Shown: positions 44,637-58,777 of the stretch, one piece after another
How positions within the stretch are numbered: position 1 is the stretch's first letter
How the letters are laid out: the number at the start of each line of letters is the position of its first letter
Assembly (NCBI RefSeq): GCF_000939975.1
Contig: NZ_LK391969.1
Coordinates: 1,743,953-1,807,952, forward strand
Direction: 5' to 3'
Origin: Pseudomonas saudimassiliensis
Lineage (GTDB): Bacteria > Pseudomonadota > Gammaproteobacteria > Pseudomonadales > Pseudomonadaceae
DNA: 64,000 nucleotides
Notes under the pieces: generated by a model
Databases searched by the model: none
What the model was told of the DNA's origin: nothing
Seen by the model: only the letters and a program-made list of their open reading frames with translations
Position numbers and translations under genes: made by a program

Positions 44637-44993
44637 ATGATCCGTTATGTTGTTCTGCTCGGGCTGCTGGGCTACAGCGTCGCCGCCCATTCCGCCGCTT
44701 GCCTGATCGAGTCCAATGACGACCAGTTGCCCGTGCGCCTGTGCCAGCAGAACATCAATATCCCGCCCCAGTTATTCAAGGACAGTTTCTGCCAACCGCA
44801 GATCCCGGACCGCAGTTTCAACATTACCTTTGTCGATCAATGCCCGGCGGGGGCCTATGGTGTCTGTAACGAGGCGCGTAGCGAGGGAGTGGCCTATCGT
44901 CAGGCGATCCATTACTACAGCGAGCCCGCGGACGCGCCGGTGTTGAAGGCCTACTGTGAGCAGTTCAGCCAAGGGCAATGGCGCCAACCCTGA
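44637..44993 (+). CDS. Small exported cysteine-rich protein
   Basis: A 118-residue protein with a signal peptide (MIRYVVLLGLLGYSVAAHSA). The mature part has six cysteines (ACLIES, RLCQQN, SFCQPQ, DQCPAG, GVCNEA, AYCEQF), suggesting three disulphides in the periplasm. Similar small Pseudomonas proteins carry a misleading NADH:ubiquinone oxidoreductase label; nothing here supports that activity. Function unknown. It is a single gene downstream of the parS-like site, converging on the DUF192 gene. Confidence 0.72.
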   Translation: MIRYVVLLGLLGYSVAAHSAACLIESNDDQLPVRLCQQNINIPPQLFKDSFCQPQIPDRSFNITFVDQCPAGAYGVCNEARSEGVAYRQAIHYYSEPADAPVLKAYCEQFSQGQWRQP

Positions 44994-45004
44994 CCTGGTA
45001 ATAC

Positions 45005-45463
45005 TCAGTAAGGGGGCGGCGGCGAGGATTCGCGGCCGGCCAGGTCCAGCTGGTCACCGACCCGCAGACCGAGCCGCTCCGCGGTGCCAGCGGGCACTTC
45101 GATAACGAAGCGCAGCGGCCGGTCCGCCTGGTAGACATCGCAGGGGGTGCTCGCACAGGGCGGCACCCGCGGGAAGACATGCACTAGCCGGGCCTGGTCA
45201 TCGACGAACAACAGATCCAGGGCAAGCTGCATGTTGCGCATCCAGATCGCCGGTCGCGTGCCGGCCGGGAAGTCGAACAGCATGCCCTCCCCCGGATTCA
45301 GCTCCGCGCGGCCCATCAAGCCCTGTCGGCGGCTGTCCGGGTCCGCTACCAGCTGCAGCAGGTGCGGCTCGCCACCCAGGGTGGTAGTCAGGGTCTGTGC
45401 CTGCAGCGGCAGGCTGAACAGCAGGCACCCGAGCAACCCCCACCGGCGCACCAGGGCGACCAT
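45005..45463 (-). CDS. DUF192 family exported protein
   Basis: A 152-residue protein with a signal peptide (MVALVRRWGLLGCLLFSLPLQAQ). The DUF192 core is evident: RRQGLMGRAELNPGEGMLFDF, IWMRNMQLALDLLFVD and VIEVPAGTAERLGLRVGDQ. Function unknown; family members are small periplasmic or lipid-bound beta proteins. Its start codon overlaps the stop of the PilZ gene by one base, so the two are co-translated. Confidence 0.9.
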   Translation of the reverse strand: MVALVRRWGLLGCLLFSLPLQAQTLTTTLGGEPHLLQLVADPDSRRQGLMGRAELNPGEGMLFDFPAGTRPAIWMRNMQLALDLLFVDDQARLVHVFPRVPPCASTPCDVYQADRPLRFVIEVPAGTAERLGLRVGDQLDLAGRESSPPPPY

Positions 45464-46290
45464 CAGGAATGCTCCTTGAGCATGCTCTGGTAGACCAGAT
45501 TGCTCAGGTACAGACGATCTGCCTCGCTGAGCTGGACAAATTCCACCCCGGTAATCACCTGCTCACTGTCACGGCTGACCGTGCGTACCAGGGCGGTGAT
45601 ATTGAGGTAAACCTCGACGCCGCCCGGATTGATCCGGAACGCCAGCCTCACCTCTTCATCGACCACGGCGAACTGGCTGGGCGACAGGATCCGCGCTCCG
45701 CCGGGACTCAGGTCGGCAATCCGGCCGGCGCTCTGGCCAAGCGCACCGGTAATGGCGCAGACCAGATCCACCGACACCCGCGCCGAGCTGCGGATACGCA
45801 TGGTCTGCACCTCGTCCGGCCAGGCCAGGTGCAGGTAGGCAAAGGGCGCCAGTTGGGATTTCAGCACCTTGGTGTTGTAGGCCACCACGTCCTTGCCGAT
45901 AAAACCGCGGGCAAGAAAGCGCTGCCCTTCCTTCACGAAGACCACCCGCCCCTGCACCACGGGCGCGGTCACCATCACGCTGACCGGGGCATGAAAACCC
46001 ACCACCCGCACCTGGTAGCGGTCGGCATGGGTAGGACTGAGCACCTGCAATTGCAGCATATCGCCGGGTGCCAGCGACAACTGGTTCAGGCCTACTGGCG
46101 CGGGTTCGGCCGCCTCGCCGGTCGCCTCGGCGCGGCGGTATACACCCTTCTCCACCAGCTTGCGCAACAACGGACCACTTTCAATACGCTGGGCCTGGCG
46201 GAACAGGACCTTGCCCTCGGCGTCCAGCAGATCCCAGGGCAGGGGTTCGCCGAGAATCAGGTCATTAGAATCAAGCAGTTTCAGGTGCAA
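45463..46290 (-). CDS. PilZ domain protein (c-di-GMP effector)
   Basis: A 275-residue protein. The C-terminal PilZ domain (about residues 165-270) has RIRSSARVSVDL, an RxxxR-type c-di-GMP arm, and the IADLSPGGARIL motif. The N-terminal part is a YcgR-like region. It may couple c-di-GMP to motility or surface behaviour. The chosen start is TTG at 46290 (HLKLLDSNDLILG follows), preceded by GGAG at a seven-base spacing; the ATG at 46338 would add 16 basic, poorly supported residues. A c-di-GMP phosphodiesterase is encoded elsewhere in the window, but far away. Confidence 0.82.
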   Translation of the reverse strand: MHLKLLDSNDLILGEPLPWDLLDAEGKVLFRQAQRIESGPLLRKLVEKGVYRRAEATGEAAEPAPVGLNQLSLAPGDMLQLQVLSPTHADRYQVRVVGFHAPVSVMVTAPVVQGRVVFVKEGQRFLARGFIGKDVVAYNTKVLKSQLAPFAYLHLAWPDEVQTMRIRSSARVSVDLVCAITGALGQSAGRIADLSPGGARILSPSQFAVVDEEVRLAFRINPGGVEVYLNITALVRTVSRDSEQVITGVEFVQLSEADRLYLSNLVYQSMLKEHS

Positions 46291-46374
46291 TACCAATCTC
46301 CACCGGGGCCGGAACCTGGGCAATGTAGCAGCCGGCAAGAGCGCAGACCACCAAAATCCCGTACTCGGCTGCCA

Positions 46375-47559
46375 TTATCGATACAGGTCTTCCCGGGTCC
46401 AGGGAACGTGGTGACTGCCATCGGCCAGCGGCTTGACCGCGAGAATCTGGTGAATATTCATCCAATTGCGGCGGAAACCATAGGCGCAGCCCGCCAGGTA
46501 GATGCGCCAGATCCGCAGCGCCTTGTCGGACACCAGGCCTCTGGCTTCATCCAGCCGCTGCTCCAGGTTATGGCTCCAATGCTCCAGGGTTCGGGCGTAG
46601 TGCAGGCGCAGGCTCTCGACGTCGAGCACTTCCAGGCCCTGCTCGCTCATGTGGGCGATGGCCATCGACAGGTGCGGCAACTCGCCATGGGGGAATACGT
46701 AACGGCCGATGAACTTGCCAGCGCCCCGCCCTACCTGCCGACCATCGATGTACTTGGCGGTGATGCCGTGGTTCATCACCAGCCCACCGGGTTTGACCTG
46801 GTCATGCAGCACCTTGAAGTAGGCCCCGAGGTTGGCGTGGCCGACATGCTCAAACATGCCGACACTAACCACCTTGTCGTAGTTCTCGGTACCCTCGAGG
46901 TCCCGGTAATCCCGCAGCTCCAGGGTCACCCTGTCGGTCAGCTCCAGCGCCTCGTTACGCGCCTGGGCCAGCTCCAGCTGCGCCTTGCTCAGGGTGATGC
47001 CATGTACCTGCACGTCATAGAAGCGGGCAGCATGGCGGGCCAGCCCGCCCCAGCCGCAGCCCACATCGAGCAGGCGCTCGCCTGGCTTGAGTCGGAGCTT
47101 GCGGCACAGGTGATCGAGCTTCTGGGTCTGCGCGGTTGCCAGGCTGTCCTCCGGGTTGCGGAAGTAGCCACAGGAGTAGACCATCTGTGGATCGAGCCAG
47201 AGTGCGTAGAAATCGTTGGACAGGTCGTAATGGTAGGAGATGGCCTCGGCGTCCATCAGCTTGTCATGCTCGGTACGCTCGACTGGAGGTTCGGGATGCT
47301 CTCCCAGAAGCCCCTTGCTCAGCCGATCGGCGATGGCGATGACGTCCATGATATCGCCCTGGATATCCAGCCGCTGATCGATATACGCCTCCCCCAGCTT
47401 GTCCAGCGTGGGGTTCTGCATCTCCTGCAGCAGGCCCAGATCGTTGATCTGCAGTGTTACCTGGGGGTCGGGTCCGAGATCCAGCGTCGGTCCACCTTTG
47501 ACCACCACCCGCAGAGGCAACTGCAATGCCCCCAATGTTTCGGAAAATTGCGCGAACAT
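46375..47559 (-). CDS. cfa: Cyclopropane-fatty-acyl-phospholipid synthase
   Basis: A 394-residue SAM-dependent methyltransferase that adds a methylene bridge to unsaturated fatty acyl chains of membrane phospholipids. Motifs: ISYHYDLSNDFYALWLDPQMVYSCGYF, the SAM-binding loop LLDVGCGWGGLARHAA, SVGMFEHVGHANL and the RIYLAGCAYGFRRNWMNIHQIL C-terminus. The enzyme aids tolerance to acid, salt and stationary phase. It lies 76 bases beyond the end of glmU on the same strand. Confidence 0.95.
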   Translation of the reverse strand: MFAQFSETLGALQLPLRVVVKGGPTLDLGPDPQVTLQINDLGLLQEMQNPTLDKLGEAYIDQRLDIQGDIMDVIAIADRLSKGLLGEHPEPPVERTEHDKLMDAEAISYHYDLSNDFYALWLDPQMVYSCGYFRNPEDSLATAQTQKLDHLCRKLRLKPGERLLDVGCGWGGLARHAARFYDVQVHGITLSKAQLELAQARNEALELTDRVTLELRDYRDLEGTENYDKVVSVGMFEHVGHANLGAYFKVLHDQVKPGGLVMNHGITAKYIDGRQVGRGAGKFIGRYVFPHGELPHLSMAIAHMSEQGLEVLDVESLRLHYARTLEHWSHNLEQRLDEARGLVSDKALRIWRIYLAGCAYGFRRNWMNIHQILAVKPLADGSHHVPWTREDLYR

Positions 47560-47635
47560 CCGTTATCTCCTGTGTCCATCGGCGTCAGACCAATATAGGA
47601 CACAGGAACGGAATTTGCCTGTTTCGCCGGCGGCG

Positions 47636-49006
47636 TCAGGGCTTGGGTTGCTTGACCGGGCGCTTCCAGCCCGCGACGTTGCGCTGGCGCCCGCGGGCTA
47701 CACCCAGCTGGGCGTCAGGGACATCCTGGGTGATGGTCGATCCCGCGGCGGTGGTGGCCTGGTTACCGATGGTGACCGGGGCCACCAGCGAAGTGTTGGA
47801 GCCGATGAAGGCACCATCGCCGATGCGGGTAACGAACTTGTTCACTCCGTCATAGTTGCAGGTAATGGTACCGGCGCCGATATTCGCGCCCTGCCCCACC
47901 TCGGCGTCGCCGACATAGGACAAGTGGTTGATCTTCGCGCCTTCACCCACCACCGTCTTCTTGGTCTCGACAAAGTTGCCCACCTTGGCGCCTCGATGCA
48001 GTACGGTGCCTGGCCGCAGCCGGGCGTAGGGCCCGACATCACAGTCTTCACATACCTCGGCGCCCTCCAGGTGACTGAAGGCCTTGATCACGGTGCCACT
48101 CTTGATCACCGAGTCGCGGATCACGCAGTGCGGCCCGATGACCACGTTGTCCTCGATCACCACCCGACCCTCGAGCACCACGTTGACGTCGATGCTGATA
48201 TCCCGGCCGATGGTTACCTCACCGCGCACGTCCAGCCGCGCCGGGTCCGCCAGGGAGGCGCCCTGCACCATCAGCCGCTCGGCTTCACGCCGCTGCCAGC
48301 CCCGCTCCAGCACCGCCAGCTGCAGACGGTTGTTGGCCCCCATGACTTCCAGTTCGTCCGCCGCCTGGGCCACCTCCACCGGCACAGCGCCGGCGACCGC
48401 CAGGGCAACCACATCGGTCAGGTAGTATTCGCCCTGGGCGTTGTTGTTGGACAGGCTGGACAGCCAATCTGCGGCCTTGCTGCCCGGCAGCACCATGATG
48501 CCGGTGTTGCCTTCGTTGATCTGCAGCTGTTCCGCCGAGGCGTCCTTCTGCTCGACGATGGCCTGAACCCGGCCGCTCTGGTCACGGATGATCCGTCCAT
48601 AGCCAGTCGGGTCCTGCATCAATACCGTGAGCAGTCCCAGGCTGTTGTTGCCCGCCTGGTCAACCAGCGCCCGGAGGGTTTCCAGGCGAATTAGCGGCAC
48701 ATCGCCATAGAGCACCAGGATCTGATCGGCTCCCTGGATGTGCGGCAGCGCCTGGGCCACCGCATGGCCCGTCCCCAACTGCTCGGTCTGCAGCACCCAG
48801 TTGAGATCGGCGCCGTCCAGGGTTTCCCGCACCCGCTCGGCACCATGCCCGATCACCACGTGGATACCGTCCGGCAGCAATGCCCGCGCACTGTCAATGA
48901 CATGCTCCAGCATCGGCTTGCCCGCCACCGGATGAAGTACCTTGGGAAGTGCGGAACGCATGCGGGTGCCCTGTCCGGCGGCAAGAATGACAACGTGGAG
49001 ATTCAT
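47636..49006 (-). CDS. glmU: Bifunctional UDP-GlcNAc pyrophosphorylase / glucosamine-1-phosphate acetyltransferase
   Basis: A 456-residue two-domain enzyme making UDP-N-acetylglucosamine. The N-terminal uridylyltransferase has [29 protein letters not shown]; the C-terminal left-handed beta-helix has the hexapeptide repeats ([27 protein letters not shown]) and [12 protein letters not shown] near the acetyl-CoA site. The start is ATG at 49006; a TTG one codon upstream is less likely. It follows the atp operon terminator; in many pseudomonads glmR and glmS come next, but here cfa does. Confidence 0.96.
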   Translation of the reverse strand: MNLHVVILAAGQGTRMRSALPKVLHPVAGKPMLEHVIDSARALLPDGIHVVIGHGAERVRETLDGADLNWVLQTEQLGTGHAVAQALPHIQGADQILVLYGDVPLIRLETLRALVDQAGNNSLGLLTVLMQDPTGYGRIIRDQSGRVQAIVEQKDASAEQLQINEGNTGIMVLPGSKAADWLSSLSNNNAQGEYYLTDVVALAVAGAVPVEVAQAADELEVMGANNRLQLAVLERGWQRREAERLMVQGASLADPARLDVRGEVTIGRDISIDVNVVLEGRVVIEDNVVIGPHCVIRDSVIKSGTVIKAFSHLEGAEVCEDCDVGPYARLRPGTVLHRGAKVGNFVETKKTVVGEGAKINHLSYVGDAEVGQGANIGAGTITCNYDGVNKFVTRIGDGAFIGSNTSLVAPVTIGNQATTAAGSTITQDVPDAQLGVARGRQRNVAGWKRPVKQPKP

Positions 49007-49151
49007 CAAAACGGATCCTGTTGAGTTGAGAATGAAAGCGATGATAGAAGCTGCACGCTGCGCGCTGCAAGCTCGGGGGTGAGAGTGGCAGCGCTGGGGT
49101 TAAGTTCACCGGGGAATACGCGCCGCTGACGGGCTGGCCCTGCGGGCAAAG

Positions 49152-49177
49152 AAAAAGGCAGCCGAAGCTGCCTTTTT
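49152..49177 (-). terminator. Intrinsic terminator of the atp operon
   Basis: Stem GGCAGC/GCTGCC with a UUCG tetraloop on the minus strand, flanked by A5 and T5, just past the atpC stop. The U tract follows in the leftward direction; the A5 on the other side makes it bidirectional in form. Confidence 0.92.
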
Positions 49178-49188
49178 CCAATGGTGAC

Positions 49189-49629
49189 TCAGCGATTGAT
49201 CGCCGGTCCACCGTATTTCTTGCGCAGTTCCTGCACAGTCCGCAATTGGGCTGCGGCTTCGGCGAGACGGGCGGAGGCCGAACCATAGTCGAACTCGGAG
49301 CCTTTCTCGTTGAGAGCCTTTTCTGCGGCCTTCTTCGCTTCTTCTGCAGCTGCCTGGTCGATGTCACCGGCACGGATAGCCGTATCGGCGAGCACCTTGA
49401 CCATGCTCGGCTGAATCTCGAGGAAGCCACCGGAGATGTAGAACACCTCTTCGGACTTGTCCTGCTTGATCACCCGAACCGGGCCCGGCTTGAGGTCGGT
49501 CAGCAGCGGTGTGTGACCCGGCAGTACGCCGATGTCACCCATGTTGCCGTGTGCCACGACCATCTCGACCAGACCGGAAAACAGCTCTTCTTCCGCGCTT
49601 ACGATATCGCAGTGCACTGTCATAGCCAT
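49189..49629 (-). CDS. atpC: ATP synthase epsilon subunit
   Basis: A 146-residue F1 epsilon subunit. The beta-sandwich opening [47 protein letters not shown] is typical, and a two-helix C-terminal hairpin (about 88-140) ends the protein. It couples rotor movement to F1 and can inhibit hydrolysis. It is the last gene of the operon, 44 bases after atpD, and a clear terminator follows. Confidence 0.96.
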   Translation of the reverse strand: MAMTVHCDIVSAEEELFSGLVEMVVAHGNMGDIGVLPGHTPLLTDLKPGPVRVIKQDKSEEVFYISGGFLEIQPSMVKVLADTAIRAGDIDQAAAEEAKKAAEKALNEKGSEFDYGSASARLAEAAAQLRTVQELRKKYGGPAINR

Positions 49630-49673
49630 TTACGTTGCCTCGGTTCAGCGCCCGCCGGAGCGGGCGCGGCCCA

Positions 49674-51086
<1,413 letters not shown>

Positions 51087-51098
51087 TCACCAGCCGCG

Positions 51099-51959
51099 TT
51101 ATACCGCAGCCGCGCCGCCGACGATTTCCGAAATTTCCTGGGTGATCGCAGCCTGACGTGCCTTGTTGTAGATCAGCTGCAGGCTATCGATGATATCGCC
51201 CGCATTGTCAGTCGCATTCTTCATCGCGATCATCCGTGCCGCCTGTTCGCTGGCACTGTTCTCGACAACAGCCTGGTAAACCTGCGATTCGATGTACCGC
51301 TTCAACAGGCCATCCAGCAGCGCCTGGGCGTCCGGCTCGTAGACGTAGTCCCACCGTTCCTGCAGCTCCGAGGCGTCCGAAGGCACCAGGGGAATCATCT
51401 GCTCTACCTTGGGCTTCTGCACCATGGTATTGACGAACTCGTTGGAGACCAGGTACAGACGATCGATCCGACCTTCGTGGTAGCCGTCAAGCATGACCTT
51501 GACGCTGCCGATGAGGTCGTTCAGGGCCGGCTGTTCCCCCAGATTGCTGATTGCCGCGACAACATTGCCACCGTAGCTGCGGAAAAACGCAGCACCCTTG
51601 CTGCCGATCACGCACAGCTCGGTTTCGACGTTACGGTCACGCCACTCTTTCATATGTGTTACCAGCGATTTGAACAGGTTGGTGTTCAAACCACCGCAAA
51701 GACCACGATCCGTGCTGACCACGATATAACCAACCCGTTTGACTTCACGCTCCTGCATGAAGGGGTGGCGATATTCGGGATTGGCGTTGGCCAGATGGCC
51801 AATCACCTGACGAATCCGCTCAGCGTAGGGACGGCTGGTCGCCATGCGCTGCTGTGCCTTGCGCATCTTGCTGACCGCCACCTTTTCCATGGCGCTGGTG
51901 ATCTTCTGAGTACTCTTGATACTCGAAATTTTACCGCGAATCTCTTTTGCGCCTGCCAT
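51099..51959 (-). CDS. atpG: ATP synthase gamma subunit
   Basis: A 286-residue F1 central-stalk subunit. The N-terminal helix [34 protein letters not shown] and the C-terminal helix [45 protein letters not shown] form the coiled-coil shaft. Length normal. It lies between atpA and atpD in standard order. Confidence 0.98.
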   Translation of the reverse strand: MAGAKEIRGKISSIKSTQKITSAMEKVAVSKMRKAQQRMATSRPYAERIRQVIGHLANANPEYRHPFMQEREVKRVGYIVVSTDRGLCGGLNTNLFKSLVTHMKEWRDRNVETELCVIGSKGAAFFRSYGGNVVAAISNLGEQPALNDLIGSVKVMLDGYHEGRIDRLYLVSNEFVNTMVQKPKVEQMIPLVPSDASELQERWDYVYEPDAQALLDGLLKRYIESQVYQAVVENSASEQAARMIAMKNATDNAGDIIDSLQLIYNKARQAAITQEISEIVGGAAAV

Positions 51960-52033
51960 GTCACACCTTTCAGGTTAGCCCGTGGCCGTATCGCACGAAG
52001 CGGGACATGGCCTGGCCATATCCCGCCCTCGGC

Positions 52034-53578
<1,545 letters not shown>

Positions 53579-53593
53579 GCCATGTCCCTCAAA

Positions 53594-54130
53594 TCAGGAT
53601 TTCAACGCCTCGGCCAGCTTTGCAAGCTTGCCGCGGACCGAACCGTCGATGACCAGGTCACCCGCACGAATCAACACACCGCCAATCAGAGACGGGTTGA
53701 TGGTCACATGAGGAGTTACTGTGCGGTCTAACCGCTTGGTTAAAGCGGTTGCCAGCGTTTTCTGTTGATCGTCAGTCAGCTCGAAGGCGGATTCCACCTC
53801 GACTGTGATGCTGCGATCGTGTTCCGCCTTGTATCGCTCAAAGAGCTCGGCGATGTCCGGGATCAGGAGCAGACGGTCGTTATCGGCCAGGGTGCGGATG
53901 AAATTTCCGAACTCCGGAGTAACCTTACCTTCACACACCATGAGCAGGTCATCGGCCTTGCGCTCCCGCGTCAACGCCGGGTCACGCATCCTCTCGACAA
54001 AAATCGGATCGGCAGCTACGGCGGCTGTCAGAGCCAGCATGCCTGACCAGGCATCCAGCGCAGCAGCAGAAGTAGCAAACTCGAAAGCCGCTTTTGCGTA
54101 AGGCCGAGCTAGCGTAGTGATTGTAGCCAT
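53594..54130 (-). CDS. atpH: ATP synthase delta subunit
   Basis: A 178-residue peripheral-stalk subunit linking the b dimer to the top of F1. It opens TLARPYAKAAFEFA, and the C-terminal part has VTPHVTINPSLIGGVLIRAGDLVIDGSVRGKLAKLAEAL, both standard. It lies between atpF (11 bases) and atpA (15 bases). Confidence 0.97.
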   Translation of the reverse strand: MATITTLARPYAKAAFEFATSAAALDAWSGMLALTAAVAADPIFVERMRDPALTRERKADDLLMVCEGKVTPEFGNFIRTLADNDRLLLIPDIAELFERYKAEHDRSITVEVESAFELTDDQQKTLATALTKRLDRTVTPHVTINPSLIGGVLIRAGDLVIDGSVRGKLAKLAEALKS

Positions 54131-54141
54131 GCTCGCCTCGC

Positions 54142-54612
54142 TTAGAGTTGTGAGGCCAGTTTGTTGACCAGCTCACTGTGGGCCGAAGCATCCACTTCGG
54201 ATTCCAGAACCTGTTCGGCTCCCTTGATTGCCAGTGCGGCAACCTGGGCGCGGAGCTGGTCCTTGGCGCGGTTCATTTCCTGCTCGATTTCAGCCTTGGC
54301 AGCTGCAATCAGACGTTCACCTTCGGAACGTGCCTGCTCGCGGGCTTCCTCAACGATGAGGGTGGCACTCTTGTTCGCCTGCTCGATGATCTGGGCAGAC
54401 TGTTCCTTGGTCTCACGCAGGGTCTGGGCGGCTTTTTCCTGGGCAAGTCCCAGGTCGCGCTGGGCGCGGCCAGCCGCATCCAGGCCTTCGGCGATTTTTT
54501 TCTGGCGTTCCTGCATGGCGTGGGTAATCGGCGGCCATACGAATTTCATGGTAAACCAGACAAAAATAGCGAAGGCAATCGTTTGACCAAACAGCGTCAG
54601 ATTAATATTCAC
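54142..54612 (-). CDS. atpF: ATP synthase b subunit
   Basis: A 156-residue peripheral-stalk subunit. One N-terminal membrane helix ([23 protein letters not shown]) is followed by a long charged coiled coil (about residues 30-150; many Ala, Glu, Lys and Arg). Length is that of the classic single b subunit, with no b' paralogue nearby. It follows atpE. Confidence 0.97.
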   Translation of the reverse strand: MNINLTLFGQTIAFAIFVWFTMKFVWPPITHAMQERQKKIAEGLDAAGRAQRDLGLAQEKAAQTLRETKEQSAQIIEQANKSATLIVEEAREQARSEGERLIAAAKAEIEQEMNRAKDQLRAQVAALAIKGAEQVLESEVDASAHSELVNKLASQL

Positions 54613-54703
54613 AGCGATTTACCTCGTGCTATTTCATTGAGTCCTGGGGATAACACTGATACGGCAGAACCTGCGTTCTGCCGTTCATCGTTACCAGTCG
54701 AAA

Positions 54704-55000
<297 letters not shown>

Positions 55001-55010
55001 CTACGGGTGC

Positions 55011-56284
<1,274 letters not shown>

Positions 56285-56370
56285 TCCAACCCTCTTGGCT
56301 TTCCCGACGACGTCTACCGCTGCTGCTGCAACACACTGGTGCATTTTTGCCCAGCTAAAATAGCGCGAGG

Positions 56371-56399
56371 AGTATAGGTGGATTACGTAGTCGATTCAA
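56371..56399 (-). promoter_or_regulatory. Promoter of the atp operon
   Basis: On the minus strand TTGAAT and TATACT are separated by exactly 17 bases, about 87 bases before the atpI start. Both boxes are close to sigma-70 consensus. The -35 box is flanked by a 5-base inverted repeat (GTAGT/ACTAC), which might bind a regulator. Confidence 0.75.
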
Positions 56400-56442
56400 C
56401 TACAGCCATGGAAATCCGTGGTGCGCTGCAATGTCGCAGTTG

Positions 56443-57303
56443 TTACTTAATGTGCATCAATACGCCGTCGAGTTCATCCAACGAGTTATAACTGATGACC
56501 AGCTTGCCCTTGCCCTTGCTACCGTGCTGGATTTTCACTTCCGCGCCGATGCGCTCGGCCAGGTCCTGCTGCAGGCGGTCGATATCCGGATTACTGCGAA
56601 TATCACCGGGCTCACGACGCGGATTCAGCCACTGGCGGACCAGCGCCTCTGTCTGGCGTACGGTCAAGCCGCGGGCGACCACCTGGCGAGCCGCCTCGGT
56701 CTGCTGTTCCGCCGGCAGGCCGAGCAATGCCCGGGCATGACCCATTTCGATATCGCCGCGCTCGAGCAGTAGCTTGACGTCGTCGGGCAGTGACATCAGC
56801 CGCAGCAGGTTGGTGATGGTGACCCGGGACTTGCCCACCGCATCGGCGACCTGCTGCTGGGTGAGCTCGAACTCCTGCTGCAGACGCTGCAGGGCGATAG
56901 CCTCCTCGATCGGGTTGAGGTCCTCACGCTGGATGTTCTCGATCAGGGCCATGGCGATGGCCGCTTCATCGGGCACTTCGCGGATCACCGCCGGAATACT
57001 GTCCAGGCCAGCCTGCTGGGTAGCACGCCAGCGCCGTTCACCGGCAATGATCTCGTAGCGCTCGCCAGCGATGGGGCGGACCACGATGGGCTGCATGACA
57101 CCCTGCGCCTTGATCGACTGGGCCAGTTCCTCGAGGGCCTGGGGGTCCATGTCGCGGCGGGGTTGGTACTTGCCGCGCTGAATCAGGTCGACCGGCAGAT
57201 CACGCAGTTGCTGATCCTGACTGCCTTCCGTCTTCTCGTTGGGGTTGGATTGCCCCAGCAGTGCATCCAGTCCCCGTCCCAAGCCGCGTTTCTTGACCGC
57301 CAT
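56443..57303 (-). CDS. parB: Chromosome partitioning protein ParB
   Basis: A 286-residue ParB. The CTP-binding fold has GKYQPRR (residues 45-51) and GERRWRA (residues 88-94); ENIQREDLNPIEEA follows near 123-136; the helix-turn-helix QQVADAVGKSRVTITNLLRL reads the parS sequence; and the C-terminus dimerises. It follows parA by 22 bases. The matching parS-like site is at 44551-44566. Confidence 0.97.
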   Translation of the reverse strand: MAVKKRGLGRGLDALLGQSNPNEKTEGSQDQQLRDLPVDLIQRGKYQPRRDMDPQALEELAQSIKAQGVMQPIVVRPIAGERYEIIAGERRWRATQQAGLDSIPAVIREVPDEAAIAMALIENIQREDLNPIEEAIALQRLQQEFELTQQQVADAVGKSRVTITNLLRLMSLPDDVKLLLERGDIEMGHARALLGLPAEQQTEAARQVVARGLTVRQTEALVRQWLNPRREPGDIRSNPDIDRLQQDLAERIGAEVKIQHGSKGKGKLVISYNSLDELDGVLMHIK

Positions 57304-57325
57304 GCCTGTCCTGTCCTTATTCCGA

Positions 57326-58123
57326 TTAATCGTTTACCGCAGCAGCCTGCTTGGCCGCCTTGCGTGTGCGCCTGACCAGCTCACCGGCCAGGGCCAGGTA
57401 AGCCACGGCGCCGCGCGACTGCTTGTCATAGGTCAGTACCGGCATGCCGTAACTGGGCGCTTCGGCCAACCGCACGTTGCGCGGAATGACGGTCTGGTAC
57501 AGACGGTCACCGAAATGGCTGCTCAACTGCTCCGACACCTCGCGGGTCAGGCTGTTGCGCGGATCATACATGGTGCGCAGCAGACCTTCGATCTGCAGCG
57601 TCGGATTGAGTGCCGAGCTGATGCGCTGGATGGTGTTGACCAGGGCCGACAGGCCTTCCAGGGCATAATATTCACATTGCATGGGAATGATCACACCGTC
57701 AGCGGCGACCAGTCCGTTGATGGTCAGCATGTTCAGCGACGGCGGGCAATCGATCAGGATGAAGTCGTACTGCTCGCGCACAGTGGCCAGCACGGAGCGC
57801 AGCCGGCTTTCCTTCATGCTGAATTCCAGCAGCTCGACTTCCGCGGCGGTCAGATCGCCATTGGCCGGCAAGAGTGCATAGCCGCCGTGCTCGGACTGCT
57901 GCAACGCCTCGTCGAAGCTGCAGCGGTCAGTCAGCAGTTCGTAGACCGAGGCTTCCAGCTGCGACTTGTCGACGCCGCTGCCCATGGTCGCATTGCCCTG
58001 GGGATCGAGGTCGATCAGCAGCACTTTGCGCTTGGTCGCTGCCAGCGAGGCGGCCAGATTCACCGTGGTGGTCGTCTTGCCGACGCCGCCTTTCTGGTTG
58101 GCAATTGCCAGTATCTTGCCCAC
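57326..58123 (-). CDS. parA: Chromosome partitioning ATPase ParA
   Basis: A 265-residue ParA/Soj ATPase. The deviant Walker A motif KGGVGKTT is at residues 11-18, with the signature lysine; the Walker B aspartate is in DFILIDCPPSL; and VIPRNVRLAEAPSYGMPVL closes the domain. It moves ParB-bound origins. It starts directly after the rsmG stop (adjacent bases), so the mnmG-rsmG-parA-parB set is one transcript. Confidence 0.97.
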   Translation of the reverse strand: MGKILAIANQKGGVGKTTTTVNLAASLAATKRKVLLIDLDPQGNATMGSGVDKSQLEASVYELLTDRCSFDEALQQSEHGGYALLPANGDLTAAEVELLEFSMKESRLRSVLATVREQYDFILIDCPPSLNMLTINGLVAADGVIIPMQCEYYALEGLSALVNTIQRISSALNPTLQIEGLLRTMYDPRNSLTREVSEQLSSHFGDRLYQTVIPRNVRLAEAPSYGMPVLTYDKQSRGAVAYLALAGELVRRTRKAAKQAAAVND

Positions 58124-58777
58124 TCAGGATGTCCTCTCTTGTGCCGTGCGTCGCAGTATCAGCAGGTGCCGGCTGGCCTGGCAACCGGGAACCGCCAATT
58201 CCTCACTGTGGGTCACAGTGAATTCCGCATCCAGGGCCTGCAGCTCGGTGTCCGGGTACAGCCCCTTCATGGCCAGCCACTGGGTATCCGGACTACTCAG
58301 GTGCCGGGTCAGCCGGGTAAAATCGGCCAGCGAGCTGAATGCTCGGGACACTATACCGTCAAACACCTGGTCCGGGGTAAATGCCTCCACCCGGCTGTTG
58401 ACCACCTGCAGGTTGGCCAGGCCCAGCTCCAACCGCACCTGGGTCAGGAAGCGGGTCTTCTTGCCATTGCTGTCGAGCAGGGTGAACTGGCTGGCCGGCT
58501 GCATGATCGCCAGGATCACCCCAGGCATGCCACCACCGCTGCCCACATCGAGCCAGCGGCCGGGTGTGACGAAGGGCAACACGCTCAGGCTATCGAGCAG
58601 ATGACGGCTGACCATTTCATCGGGGTTGCGCACCGCGGTCAGGTTGTAGGCCTTGTTCCACTTGTTCAACAACCCCAGGTAACCGAGCAGCAACTCAACC
58701 TGCTGATCGGTCAGCGACAGGCCCATCTGCTCGGCACCGCGAACCAGTTCCCTGGTGTGATCAACCATACCGCTCAA
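58124..58777 (-). CDS. rsmG: 16S rRNA (guanine-527-N7)-methyltransferase
   Basis: A 217-residue Rossmann methyltransferase. SAM-binding residues are in [37 protein letters not shown] is a family segment, and [14 protein letters not shown] follows. It modifies the 530 loop of 16S rRNA; loss gives low-level streptomycin resistance in other species. It overlaps the mnmG end by 4 bases and is followed at once by parA. Confidence 0.96.
   Translation of the reverse strand: MSGMVDHTRELVRGAEQMGLSLTDQQVELLLGYLGLLNKWNKAYNLTAVRNPDEMVSRHLLDSLSVLPFVTPGRWLDVGSGGGMPGVILAIMQPASQFTLLDSNGKKTRFLTQVRLELGLANLQVVNSRVEAFTPDQVFDGIVSRAFSSLADFTRLTRHLSSPDTQWLAMKGLYPDTELQALDAEFTVTHSEELAVPGCQASRHLLILRRTAQERTS

Noticed and set aside
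45469..47598. 709-codon plus-strand frame opposite the PilZ and cfa genes
   Set aside because: No domain or membrane pattern; an antisense shadow of two well-supported genes.
49050..49076. Repeated GCTGC units upstream of glmU as a REP-like element
   Set aside because: Too short and imperfect, with no matching copies noticed elsewhere in the window.
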